Shown in pieces: positions 53,427-62,538 of a stretch of 64,000 nt of DNA. A program made the translations under genes and the position numbers. The notes beneath the pieces were generated by a model. It was not told the origin of the DNA. It ran no database searches and saw only the letters and a program-made list of their open reading frames with translations. The stretch covers positions 142,814 to 206,813 of the forward strand of contig JOAA01000017.1 of assembly GCA_000720375.1 (NCBI GenBank). The letters are read 5' to 3'. The DNA is from Rhodococcus rhodnii. GTDB lineage: Bacteria; Actinomycetota; Actinomycetes; Mycobacteriales; Pseudonocardiaceae. Position 1 is the stretch's first letter. The number at the start of each line of letters is the position of its first letter.

Positions 53427-54125
53427 ATGCCACGGACACGCGGAAGAGCACCCTCCGGGGGGCGCGCCGACGCCCTTTCCCGAGAGATGATCGTCAGCGC
53501 GGCCGTTATGCTGCTGGACGAGCACGGCGAGCGAGGACTTACCTTCCGGCTGCTGGCCAAACAGCTGAACACCGGACCCGGCGCGCTCTATTGGCACGTG
53601 GCGAACAAGGACGAGCTCGTCGCCTTGGCCGCCGATCAGGTGCTCGGCCACGCCTTCGCCGCAGCCCCGCGCCTCGAGGACGACGCCAGCGCCGGGCTTC
53701 GCGCACTTGCGATCGCCGTCTTCGATGCCCTCGATCGGCATCCGTGGGCGGCGTCCCACGTCACCGCGCCGGCCACGCTGGCGAACGCACTGCGCCTGCT
53801 CGACCGCATCGGCACCCTTGTCGCACGAACCGGGCTGCCCACCGAACGGCATTTCGCGGTCTCCACCGCGATCTCCTACTACATCACCGGCGTCAGCGCC
53901 CAGATCATCACCCCACACACCAACCTCGGCGCGACCACCAGCCGCGACGCCTACCTCACCCAGACCGCCGACCGTTGGGAAGAACTTGACCCCGCCGACT
54001 ACCCCTTCCTGACGCGCACCACCACGGACCTGCGCGACCACCACGACCGCGACCAATTCATCACCGGCCTCGACCTGCTCCTGGACGGCCTGAACAAGAC
54101 CGCAGACCCGCGAACACCCACGTGA
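53427..54125 (+). CDS. TetR family repressor (TetR_C domain)
   Basis: The 232-residue protein has HTH REMIVSAAVMLLDEHGERGL, FRLLAKQLNTGPGALYWHVA and the tetracycline-repressor-like C-domain. ATG 53427 lies 26 bp after the operator. Divergent from the TetX-like monooxygenase, which it probably controls. Confidence 0.9.
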   Translation: MPRTRGRAPSGGRADALSREMIVSAAVMLLDEHGERGLTFRLLAKQLNTGPGALYWHVANKDELVALAADQVLGHAFAAAPRLEDDASAGLRALAIAVFDALDRHPWAASHVTAPATLANALRLLDRIGTLVARTGLPTERHFAVSTAISYYITGVSAQIITPHTNLGATTSRDAYLTQTADRWEELDPADYPFLTRTTTDLRDHHDRDQFITGLDLLLDGLNKTADPRTPT

Positions 54126-54438
54126 TGCCGCGATTCAGGCGGTACAGAGTGGATCGTCCGGCCGTCCGCGCCGCAGTACAACCGTGGCGAACTGTGGGCT
54201 GTGAAGTTTGACGACGCAGCTGGAACGGATCGGCGCCAGGATCCGCCTGAACCTCACCTGTCGGATCATGACAAAAGCATCGGCCGTAGTGCTCACGAAA
54301 ATGCACATTCACCCGTTCTGACAAATTCACTGGCACCCTTTGTCACAACCGCTCGAATTATCGGTAAAGTCATTGAGAAATCGTCGTCCTGCGTTAACTT
54401 CGGATCGTCATTACTGCCGAGTAACAGGAAGGTCGACG
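54126..54438. other. Intergenic region, promoter of the lipase gene
   Basis: About 310 bp with AT-richer stretches but no gene, repeat or clear operator seen. Confidence 0.5.
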
Positions 54439-55653
54439 ATGACCGTTCTGGCACCGCTGAAACGTCTCGCCTGCCTCGCCGTGACATGTGTGGCCGGTCT
54501 TATCGCCCTGATCACCCCGGCCGCCGGGCAAGTGGGGGCCGCCGAACCCCTGCCGGGTCCGTTCGACGACTCGTTCTACGTTCCGCCCACGCCACTGCCC
54601 GCCGGACAGCCCGGTGACATCGTTCGGTGGCGTCCTTCGTTCGCCCTGCTCAACTCCGCCAACGCCAACGTGTGGGAGGTCATGTACCTGTCCACGAACG
54701 CCCTCGGTCAACGCAACGCGGTGACCGGCACGATCCTGGTGCCCAAGAACGGCGACCCGGCGAAGGCGCCGATCGTGGGGTTCGCGGTCGGCACGCAGGG
54801 ACCGGCGTTCAAATGCACGCCGTCCAAGGCGATCGAACGCGGCACGCTGTATGACCAGCCCGCCGTGGGCGATTTGATCAGCAGCGGTTACGCCGTCGCC
54901 ATCACCGACTACGAGGGCTACTCCGCTGCCACCACGCCGACGTACATCACCGGCCAGTCGGAAGGCCCGGCCGTCATCGACTCCGTTCGTGCCGCTCAAC
55001 GGCTGTCCAGCGCAAAACTGTCAGCCGGCGCGAAGGTGGTTTTCCAGGGGTATTCCCAGGGCGGCGGCGCGGCGCTGTGGGCCGCCGAGAAACAGCCGGC
55101 GTACGCGCCGGAACTCAACCTGGTCGGTGTCGTCGGCGGTGGTGTTCCCGGCGACTTGAATGAAGTCGCGAAAGGACTCGACGGCAATATCGGGTTCGGT
55201 TTCCTGGCCTTCGCGGCCATCGGCCTCGACGCCGCGTACCCCGATCTGAAACTCGATTCCTACCTCAACAACACGGGTCGTACCGAGCTGACGAAAGCCA
55301 AGCAAGAGGCGTGTGTGGTCGAGTTGCTGACCAACTACGCGTTCAAGAAGATCACCGACTACACCACGACGAACCCGTTGCCGACGCCAACCTGGCAAGC
55401 CAGGCTGGCGCAGAACAAACTGGGCAACGGCACTATCCGCGTGCCGGTCTTCCAGTACCACGCGGCGCTCGACGAGATCGTCAACCTGCCGCAGGCCGAC
55501 GCACTGCACAGGACGTACTGCGGCAAAGGCGTGCAAGTGACCTGGAAGACGTACATCGCCGACCATCTGCTCGGCATCTTCGCCGGAAACGCCGACGCCA
55601 AGGCATTCATCGCCGACCGGTTCGCCGGACGCGCCGCCCTGTCCAACTGTTGA
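54439..55653 (+). CDS. Secreted lipase (LIP family)
   Basis: The 404-residue exported protein has signal peptide LACLAVTCVAGLIALITPAA, then a PF03583-type secretory lipase: ITDYEGYSAATTPTYITGQS, nucleophile Ser206 in GYSQGGG, catalytic Asp in HAALDEIV and His in IADHLLG. It acts on triacylglycerols or esters outside the cell. GGAAGG precedes ATG 54439. Confidence 0.9.
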   Translation: MTVLAPLKRLACLAVTCVAGLIALITPAAGQVGAAEPLPGPFDDSFYVPPTPLPAGQPGDIVRWRPSFALLNSANANVWEVMYLSTNALGQRNAVTGTILVPKNGDPAKAPIVGFAVGTQGPAFKCTPSKAIERGTLYDQPAVGDLISSGYAVAITDYEGYSAATTPTYITGQSEGPAVIDSVRAAQRLSSAKLSAGAKVVFQGYSQGGGAALWAAEKQPAYAPELNLVGVVGGGVPGDLNEVAKGLDGNIGFGFLAFAAIGLDAAYPDLKLDSYLNNTGRTELTKAKQEACVVELLTNYAFKKITDYTTTNPLPTPTWQARLAQNKLGNGTIRVPVFQYHAALDEIVNLPQADALHRTYCGKGVQVTWKTYIADHLLGIFAGNADAKAFIADRFAGRAALSNC

Positions 55654-56095
55654 TCACGACCGCCTACGTCGGCCACGCTTCGTCCGCAAAGGACCGCTGG
55701 AGCACCTGCTCAGCCTCGCCACCAAACCGGCGAAGTACATCCGCTGAGCCCCGGCCGGGGCGGATCGTCTCCACGTTCCGCTCCGGCCTGTCCGCCGACC
55801 GGCTGGCCAGAACCCTGCCGGTCGGCGGGCACGACCTGCCAGTTCTCGGATGGCGGGGCCCGAGCCGGTCTTGGTGCGACAGGATCCACAAAGGAGCGTG
55901 GCACGGCCCGGGTGGTGGACGGCGAACAAGGTCTGAACACCAATCTCGCATCGGGCGGAAACCTTTCCGGGAGCAGCGGCAACTTGCGGGCAGATTCGAA
56001 GACGATCAAACGCTGGGTTGCCTGGTCCTGACTGCCGCGTGTTGCGCGGCGTGCTCGGGAGAGTGGCGTCACCCGAGCCGTCAAGGAGTGCTGCT
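55654..56095. other. Intergenic region upstream of GH74 gene
   Basis: It contains a coding scrap after the lipase gene (plus strand to about 55746, reading RKGPLEHLLSLATKPAKYIR then stop) and the dyad at 55956-55969; no intact gene. The remainder is the GH74 promoter region. Confidence 0.4.
55956..55969. promoter_or_regulatory. LacI-like dyad upstream of the GH74 gene
   Basis: CGGAAACCTTTCCG: six pairs of symmetry around a central CC, of the GAAA...TTTC class used by LacI-type sugar regulators. It lies 127 bp before the GH74 start. Confidence 0.4.
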
Positions 56096-58819
56096 ATGAG
56101 TAAGACCGAGTTCACTGCGGGCCGAGTGCCCGCGGTGCCGCAGGGACGCAGGCGCCACCGCGGGCGCTGGACGGCGATTGCCCTGGCATTGAGTGTGCCG
56201 GCGCTTGTCGGTCCCTACCTGCTGTTCATGCGGGACGACTCGGAGGCGGTGCCGGTTGACGCCGCCGCCTATTACCAGTTCGTCTCGGTGCACAGCGGCA
56301 ACGCGCTGGACGTGGCCGGGGCGGACAACGCGGACGGTGTGCGGATCCAGCAGGAGAAACGCGCCGCCAGTGCCGCGAGCCAGCAGTGGCGGGTGAAGCC
56401 GACCGACGGCGGCTACTACCAGCTGGTCAACCACAACAGCGGGAAGGTCCTGGGAGTACGTGGCGGCTCGAGGGCGCAGGCCAACGTCGAACAGCAGTCG
56501 GACATCGGCGCCACCACGCAGCAGTGGAAGCTCACCGATGTCGGCGGCGGCGCGGTGAAGATCGTCTCGCGCAGCAGTGGCCTGGTCCTGTGCGTGAACG
56601 GCTCCGGCGCCGACGGCCAAGCGGTCATCCAATCCACCGACAGGGGCGGCACAGACCAACAGTGGAAGCTCACCAAAGCCGACACGGTCGCCACACCCTC
56701 GGCTCCCGCGGTGGCCGCCGTTGTGCCGAGTCCTTCCCAGAGCGCGTCCGCCACGCCGCCCATGCCGTCCACATCGTCCAGGCCTGCTGCGGGTTCGGGT
56801 GGTTATGCCTGGCGCAACGTCCAAATCGCTGGTGGCGGCTTTGTCACCGGCTTCGTCTTCAACACCAGCCGCAAGGACCTGCTCTACGCGCGCACCGACA
56901 TGGGCGGCGCGTACCGCTGGGACGGCAAGGCCGGCCAGTGGGTGCCGCTGACTGACTGGGTGGCGGACTGGAACATGCTGGGCATCGAGAGCGTGGCGAC
57001 GGACCCGGTTGACCCCGAGCGCCTGTACCTCGCCACCGGCACCTACACCAACGAGTGGGCGGGCAACGGCGCGATCCTGCGCTCCACCGACCAGGGTCGG
57101 ACGTTCCAGCGCACCGACCTGCCGTTCAAGCTGGGCAGCAACGAGGACGGCCGGTCCATGGGTGAGCGGCTCGCGATCGACCCCGCCAACCACGGCACGC
57201 TGTACCTGGGAACCCGTAAGAACGGGCTGTGGCGCAGCACCGACTACGGCGTGACGTGGAGCCAGGTGGCGAGTTTCCCTGTCAAGGACGGCGCCAGCAG
57301 CGGAGTCGGCCTGTCCTTCGTGACGTTCGGACCGGCCGGCAGCAAGACGATCTACGTGGGTGTCGCCGACAAGGCCACCTCGCTGTACCGCTCCACCGAC
57401 GGCGGCACGACCTGGAAGGCCGTGCCCGGCCAGCCCACCGGGCACCTGCCGCACCACGGCGTCCTGTCCGGTGACGGCTCGTTCTACGTGACGTACACCG
57501 ACGCCCCCGGCCCGAACGGGGTGACGGCCGGTTCGGTGTGGAAGCACACACCGTCCGACGGGGCCTGGAAGGACATTTCGCCGATCCCCGGCACCAGCTT
57601 CGGCTACGCGGGGCTGGCGGTGGATCCGCAGCGCCCGTCCACGGTGATGGTCACCACCCTCGACCGCTGGTGGCCGTCGGACGAACTGTTTCGCTCCACC
57701 GACGGCGGCGCCAGTTGGAAGGCCCTCGGGGCCACGTCCGTCCGGGACGCCTCCGCGGCGCCGTACGTCGGCACCGGCATCGGTCACTGGATGGGCGCGC
57801 TGGCCATCGACCCCTTCGACTCCGGACACGCCCTGTACGGCACCGGAGCAGGCTTGTGGGCCAGCAAGGACGTGACCGCGGCGGACAGCGGACGCGCCAC
57901 GCACTGGACGGTCCCCGTCAAGGGACTGGAGGAGACCGCGGTCCTCGGCCTGGTCGCGCCACCCGGCGGCAAGCTGATCAGCGCACTCGGCGACATCGGC
58001 GGATTCCGCCACGACGACGTGAACAAGGTGCCGGCCGGGGCCTCGTCCGGACCGCGCTTCACCAACACCACGGGCATCGACTTCGCGCAGGCCAAGCCGA
58101 ACATCGTGGTACGCGTCGGCTACGGCCACGAAGAGCGCGGCGCCTACTCGGCCGACGGCGGCGTCACTTGGACGCCGTTCGCCGGGGCTCCGGTGAGCGC
58201 CGCAGGCGGCGGCACCGTGGCGATCTCAGCCGACGGCGGCACCGTGGTGTGGACCGCGTCCGGCCAGGTGCCATCCGTCTCCACCGACTGGGGCAAGACC
58301 TGGAAGGCGTCGTCCGGCCTGCCGTCGGGCGCGGCCGTAGTGGCGGACCGTTCCACGGCAGGCACCTTCTACGCGCTCAGCGGCGGCACCCTGTTCGCAA
58401 GCACCGACGGCGCCAAGAGCTTCACCGCCCGTGCCAAGGGGCTGGCCGGGGAACGCCTCAAGGCGGCCCCGGGCAACGCCGGGGATCTGTGGATCGCGGG
58501 CGGCGGCGGACTCTCGCACTCCACCGACGGCGGGGCGAGCTTCACGAAACTGAGCGGAGTGCAGGGCGCCGTGGCCGTCGGCTTCGGCAAGGCCGCCCCC
58601 GGCGCCCGATACCACGCCCTCTACCTCATCGGCACGGTGAGCGGCGTTGCCGGCATCTTCCGCTCCACCGACGGCGGCACCGCCTGGGTACGGATCAACG
58701 ACGACCGCAACCAGTACGGCGGGGCCGTTGGCGGTGTCGTCACTGGAGACCCCGAGGTCTACGGCCGGGTCTACGTGGGCACCAACGGCCGCGGCGTGCT
58801 GTACGGCGACCCGTCCTGA
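56096..58819 (+). CDS. GH74 xyloglucanase-type enzyme with ricin-B domain
   Basis: The 907-residue exported protein has a basic N-terminus and hydrophobic signal or anchor (WTAIALALSVPALVGPYLLF), a ricin-B/CBM13-like domain (about 58-195, with three QQW motifs), a Ser/Pro linker to about 255, and a GH74 twin seven-bladed propeller with repeated STDGG/SxDGG units (GGGFVTGFVFNTSRKDLLYA, RTDMGGAYRWDG). GH74 enzymes cleave xyloglucan. The ricin-B domain at the N-terminal side is less common than a C-terminal CBM2. AAGGAG precedes ATG 56096. Confidence 0.92.
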   Translation: MSKTEFTAGRVPAVPQGRRRHRGRWTAIALALSVPALVGPYLLFMRDDSEAVPVDAAAYYQFVSVHSGNALDVAGADNADGVRIQQEKRAASAASQQWRVKPTDGGYYQLVNHNSGKVLGVRGGSRAQANVEQQSDIGATTQQWKLTDVGGGAVKIVSRSSGLVLCVNGSGADGQAVIQSTDRGGTDQQWKLTKADTVATPSAPAVAAVVPSPSQSASATPPMPSTSSRPAAGSGGYAWRNVQIAGGGFVTGFVFNTSRKDLLYARTDMGGAYRWDGKAGQWVPLTDWVADWNMLGIESVATDPVDPERLYLATGTYTNEWAGNGAILRSTDQGRTFQRTDLPFKLGSNEDGRSMGERLAIDPANHGTLYLGTRKNGLWRSTDYGVTWSQVASFPVKDGASSGVGLSFVTFGPAGSKTIYVGVADKATSLYRSTDGGTTWKAVPGQPTGHLPHHGVLSGDGSFYVTYTDAPGPNGVTAGSVWKHTPSDGAWKDISPIPGTSFGYAGLAVDPQRPSTVMVTTLDRWWPSDELFRSTDGGASWKALGATSVRDASAAPYVGTGIGHWMGALAIDPFDSGHALYGTGAGLWASKDVTAADSGRATHWTVPVKGLEETAVLGLVAPPGGKLISALGDIGGFRHDDVNKVPAGASSGPRFTNTTGIDFAQAKPNIVVRVGYGHEERGAYSADGGVTWTPFAGAPVSAAGGGTVAISADGGTVVWTASGQVPSVSTDWGKTWKASSGLPSGAAVVADRSTAGTFYALSGGTLFASTDGAKSFTARAKGLAGERLKAAPGNAGDLWIAGGGGLSHSTDGGASFTKLSGVQGAVAVGFGKAAPGARYHALYLIGTVSGVAGIFRSTDGGTAWVRINDDRNQYGGAVGGVVTGDPEVYGRVYVGTNGRGVLYGDPS

Positions 58820-58948
58820 CCACCAGGCCGCGACGGCCCGGCCGCTGGTCGGGCCGTCGGGAGCGCCCGGTATCGGGGGCTGTGACCGGCCATTGCTACG
58901 TTGCCGCCGTGGAGGGGCTCATGGGTAGGGAGAGGGCAGCCGAGCGAC

Positions 58949-59479
58949 ATGCTCCTCGATGACGCGTCGGCGGAGTTCCACGACTTCTTCGAACAGCACT
59001 ACGCCGAACTGGCCCGTCTCGCCTATCTCCTGACCGGCGAGACGGATGCCGCCGACGACGTGGCCGCGGACGCACTGATCGCCCTGTGGCAGCACTGGGA
59101 CCGACTGCGCCGAGCCCAGCACCCGCTGGCGTACGCCCGCGGCGTGGTCGCAAACCTGGCACGGGAACGGATCCGCAGCGCGACGCGCGAGCGCCGCCGG
59201 ATCGCACTGTTCTGGTCACGTGGTCCACAACAGGCGCAAGGCCCGGATGTGGCCGCCGTGGTGGACGTGCGGGCAGCCTTGGACCGCTTGCCGTTCCGCA
59301 AGCGGGCCTGCGTCGTCCTCCGGCACGCCTTCGACCTGTCGGAAAAGGACACCGCGCTGGCGCTGGGAATATCGGTCGGTGCGGTGAAGAGCCAGACATC
59401 GAAAGGGCTGGCCGAGTTGGAACGCCTACTCGGCGTGCGAGCAGCCGGGGACATGGTGGCGGGGAGGAGGAGCCGTTGA
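58949..59479 (+). CDS. ECF sigma factor, SigE/SigM family type
   Basis: The 176-residue protein has region 2 (FHDFFEQHYAELARLAYLLT, DAADDVAADALIALWQHWD) and region 4 (ALDRLPFRKRACVVLRHAFD, ALGISVGAVKSQTSKGLAEL), without extra domains. ATG 58949 is preferred. Its stop overlaps the TTG start of the membrane protein that follows (TTGA), the standard sigma/anti-sigma arrangement. Confidence 0.9.
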   Translation: MLLDDASAEFHDFFEQHYAELARLAYLLTGETDAADDVAADALIALWQHWDRLRRAQHPLAYARGVVANLARERIRSATRERRRIALFWSRGPQQAQGPDVAAVVDVRAALDRLPFRKRACVVLRHAFDLSEKDTALALGISVGAVKSQTSKGLAELERLLGVRAAGDMVAGRRSR

Positions 59480-60282
59480 ACGAGGAAATCAGCAGGCAAC
59501 TGCGCGAGGCCGCGGGGGCACACCAGCCCGATCGCGCCCGGATGCAGGCACGCCTGGAGCGCGGCATGGCCGGTGCCACCGGCCGCCGCCGGACGTCGGG
59601 CATCGCGACGTCCTGGCCCAAGGTGACGCTCGCCGGCTTCGCCGCAGCCGGCATCCTGGCAACTGCCGGTCTCACCGTCGCCGGGATTCTCCACTCCACG
59701 CCGACGCCCCCGGACATCGCGACGACTCCAGCCGACCCGAGCCCGAGCGGAACTCCCAGCTCCACGAGCTCCGCCCGCGCCACCGACGGCTCGGCTCCGC
59801 CGTCAGCGGCGAGTCAGCCAGGCCGGACGACCACCGGCCGGACGACGTCAGGCAACCCGACCTCGGCTTCGCCCACCTACAGCCAGCTCTCGGACGGGCC
59901 ACTGTCGTCGGAGGGCTTCATCGATCCGGACACCAACATCTATTGGGCCCAGAGCAGGCTCGTCTTCACCACCACCCAGCCGCTGACCACGCTCACCGTG
60001 CAACTGCGCATCGCGCAGACCGGCGGCGTCCAGTCCACCGGCCACTGGCAGACCGGGCCAGGCGACGACTTCACCCTCACCGTGCAGGAGATCGGCGGCG
60101 CACTGGTCTACCGCTGGGACCTCAAGCCGGGCCGCACCGTGCCTGCCGCACAGCACACCTTCGCCGCCCAGTACAACCACGCCGCCGGCACGCGCAACGC
60201 CAACGCCGACAGCTATCGGGCGCAAGCCACGACCGCAGGCGGTGCCTTCGCGGTTCGGGGCGGCTTCACCCCGGCGGGATGA
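59476..60282 (+). CDS. Membrane anti-sigma-like protein with extracytoplasmic domain
   Basis: TTG 59476 overlaps the sigma stop and has GGAGGAGGAG just upstream. The 268-residue protein has a short cytoplasmic helical segment (EISRQLREAAGAHQPDRARM), one membrane helix (50-72), a Thr/Ser/Pro linker, and a beta-rich outer domain (145-268: FIDPDTNIYWAQSRLVFTTT, VQLRIAQTGGVQSTG). It probably holds the sigma factor at the membrane. The outer domain could bind a ligand such as a polysaccharide, in view of the GH74 gene next door; this is inference. Confidence 0.8.
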   Translation: MNEEISRQLREAAGAHQPDRARMQARLERGMAGATGRRRTSGIATSWPKVTLAGFAAAGILATAGLTVAGILHSTPTPPDIATTPADPSPSGTPSSTSSARATDGSAPPSAASQPGRTTTGRTTSGNPTSASPTYSQLSDGPLSSEGFIDPDTNIYWAQSRLVFTTTQPLTTLTVQLRIAQTGGVQSTGHWQTGPGDDFTLTVQEIGGALVYRWDLKPGRTVPAAQHTFAAQYNHAAGTRNANADSYRAQATTAGGAFAVRGGFTPAG

Positions 60283-60443
60283 GTTCCTTCGGTCGCCCAT
60301 CGAGCAAGGATCTTTCCTGCCGTGGACTTTCCGATCCCGGCGATCATCGCCAGATCGTTGGCACTTCGGCATGCAACGCCTTCCACAATGGTGCGTAGCG
60401 CGCGGCCTCGACGGGACTCAACGTCCTGTTTGGACGGTTCCAA
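60213..60443 (-). pseudogene. HTH-like fragment
   Basis: The frame reads ALRTIVEGVACRSANDLAMI then AGIGKSTAGKILARWATEG, the look of a winged-helix DNA-binding segment, but it begins and ends without the rest of a gene and its tail runs through the antisense of the anti-sigma gene. Probably a fragment. Confidence 0.35.
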
Positions 60444-60634
60444 TTCCGTGGAGGCGCGTGAAGTTGGTCGTCCTTGCTGTGCCAGGCACGGACGTCGGCC
60501 AGATCGTCTGTGGTGATCCCGAACTGATCGGCAGGTTCAGTTCGGGACGTTCACCACCGGCGGTGCGGCCTGGGGGCGGGCCAGTGAGGCATTGATCGTG
60601 GAACAGATGCGCCCGTTCGGGAGTTGGGCGTGAC
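60283..60634. other. Gap before the maleylpyruvate isomerase-like gene
   Basis: Apart from the antisense HTH-like fragment at its left edge, no gene, repeat or operator was seen in these 350 bp. Confidence 0.4.
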
Positions 60635-61408
60635 ATGAGCCAACTCGTAGACCGCACGATCACTGCACTTCGCTCCGAGCACGACATGCTTGCCGGTCTC
60701 GTGCGCACCCTCACCGACGACCAGTTGGCCGCCACGAGCGGCGCGGCGGAATGGACCGTCTCCCAGGTCCTTTCCCACCTCGGTAGCGGTGCGGAGATCG
60801 GCCACGCGCCGATTGCGCGGGCAGTCGGACAGACCGTGGCGGCCGAGGACAACCAGACGATCTGGGCTCGTTGGGACGCGGCCGCGCCGCGAGCGCAGGC
60901 CGAGGGCTTTCTGGAATACAACGGCCGCTGGCTCGACACAGTCGAGGCGCTTACGCCCGAGCAGCACTCGTCGCTGACCGTCGACCTCGGGTTCCTGCCG
61001 GAGCCGGTCCCGCTGGTGACCGCCCTGGGCATGCGGCTCAACGAGGTGGCCAACCATTCGTGGGACGTGCGCGTGGCATTCGACGCCCACGCCGGAGTGG
61101 ACGCCGACTCGGCCGCGGTACTTGTCGACCTCCTGAGCGGGCCCGTGGCCTTCATGCTGAATTTCCTCGCGAAGCCGGCCGAGCTCGCCGACCCGGTGTC
61201 CGTCGCGATCCCAGGCGCCGGTCTGGTGATCGATGACGCGGTCACCGTGGTTGACCATCTCGAGTCACCTTCGGCGACGTTCAACGGCCCGGCGGAAGCG
61301 TTTGTCCGGCTGATCAGCGGCCGACTCAAGGCTCCGTACGACAACGGCGTCACCATCGACGGCAGCATCACGCTCGACGACCTGCGTCGCGTTTTCCCCG
61401 GCTTCTGA
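60635..61408 (+). CDS. Maleylpyruvate isomerase family (mycothiol-dependent type) protein
   Basis: The 257-residue protein has a DinB-like N-terminal domain (SEHDMLAGLVRTLTDDQLAA, WTVSQVLSHLGSGAEI, NEVANHSWDVRVAFDAHAGV) with the three His positions of mycothiol-dependent isomerases, and a C-terminal SCP2-like domain. Such TIGR03083-group proteins detoxify or isomerise small molecules with mycothiol; substrate unknown. Confidence 0.85.
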   Translation: MSQLVDRTITALRSEHDMLAGLVRTLTDDQLAATSGAAEWTVSQVLSHLGSGAEIGHAPIARAVGQTVAAEDNQTIWARWDAAAPRAQAEGFLEYNGRWLDTVEALTPEQHSSLTVDLGFLPEPVPLVTALGMRLNEVANHSWDVRVAFDAHAGVDADSAAVLVDLLSGPVAFMLNFLAKPAELADPVSVAIPGAGLVIDDAVTVVDHLESPSATFNGPAEAFVRLISGRLKAPYDNGVTIDGSITLDDLRRVFPGF

Positions 61409-61558
61409 CGGAAACCGAGAGGACCAGCGACGTCATCGCCGCGCACTCGACTGGTTGGTCGGCTCCTGCGAGATCGAGCATCACGTCCGGGCCGACGCCG
61501 TCGCCTTGGAAACACCAGCGTGCGAGTCGACAGCTCTCCGGTGTACGCATGTGTACCG

Positions 61559-62398
61559 TCAGGGTTTGCGGGCGACTGCTCCGTACGCGATGTGCTCGAC
61601 GGCGGACAGCGGCCTGACGCGAGGACCGTCCGGCCACCAGTCGGCCGCGGGGACCAAGCCTGGCTCGACCAGCTCGAGTCCACAGAAGAGCGATTCGATT
61701 TGCGAGTACGTCCGGCACCACCCGGATCCCACGGCGTTGCGGAGGTTCGTCTCCAACATGCGGGCGAGCTCGCTCATCTCACTGCCATCAGCCGGATCGC
61801 AGAAGTGACTGATGGCGACGTACGAGCCGGACGGCAACGCCTCGATGTAGCGCGCCATCAACTCACCCGGGTTGTCCTCGTCACTCACATGGTGGAGTGT
61901 CGCGCATTGCATGAGCGCGAGCGGCCGGTTCATGTCCAGGTATCGGGTGACGGCGGGATGGGCCAGCAACGCTTCCGGGTCACGCAGATCGGCGTCGACG
62001 AAGTGCGTTCGGTCGTTCTCCTCCAGCAGAGCCCGGCCGTGCGCGATCACCATCGGGTCGTTGTCCACGTAGACGACCGTGGTCTCGGGACGAACGCGTT
62101 GCGCCACCTGGTGGGTGTTCTCGGCGGTGGGCAGACCCGATCCGCAGTCGAGGATCTGGTCGATCCCGGGACCGGACGCCAAGAACCGCACGACCCGGAT
62201 CAGCCACTGCCGAAATGCCCGCGTCAGCAGCGGCACCTCCGGACTGATCTCCATCGTCCTGCGGTAGACCTCGCGGTCCACCTCGTAGTGGTCCTTGCCA
62301 CCCAGGAACATGTCGTACACCCGAGCGATGCTGGGCTTGGTCGTGTCGATGGTCGGCGGTACCGGCTCATCCGCGGAAATACCGTCAACGGCCGACAT
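61559..62398 (-). CDS. DUF574 SAM-dependent methyltransferase
   Basis: The 279-residue protein has the DUF574/PF04672 signature: TTKPSIARVYDMFLGGKDHY near the start, ILDCGSGLPTAENTHQVA (SAM site), VYVDNDPMVIAHGRALL, and the C-terminal GLELVEPGLVPAADWWPDG. ATG 62398 is chosen to match the family start. This family is greatly expanded in actinomycetes; substrates are mostly unknown. Confidence 0.88.
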   Translation of the reverse strand: MSAVDGISADEPVPPTIDTTKPSIARVYDMFLGGKDHYEVDREVYRRTMEISPEVPLLTRAFRQWLIRVVRFLASGPGIDQILDCGSGLPTAENTHQVAQRVRPETTVVYVDNDPMVIAHGRALLEENDRTHFVDADLRDPEALLAHPAVTRYLDMNRPLALMQCATLHHVSDEDNPGELMARYIEALPSGSYVAISHFCDPADGSEMSELARMLETNLRNAVGSGWCRTYSQIESLFCGLELVEPGLVPAADWWPDGPRVRPLSAVEHIAYGAVARKP

Positions 62399-62538
62399 CC
62401 CCAGCACCACTCCTTCGCGCTTGAAAACCCCCGCCTTCGCGCGTGCACCGCCACCGCCGAACGAGTCATACGCCACGAAAGCCGTCACCCGACTTCCTAC
62501 CATCCGACGTCCCCGCCGCACTGCGCTGGTTTGCCAGG

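Noticed and set aside
57538..58962. 474-codon plus frame inside the GH74 gene
   Set aside because: Arg/His-rich shadow in the wrong register; the GH74 frame carries all the propeller repeats.
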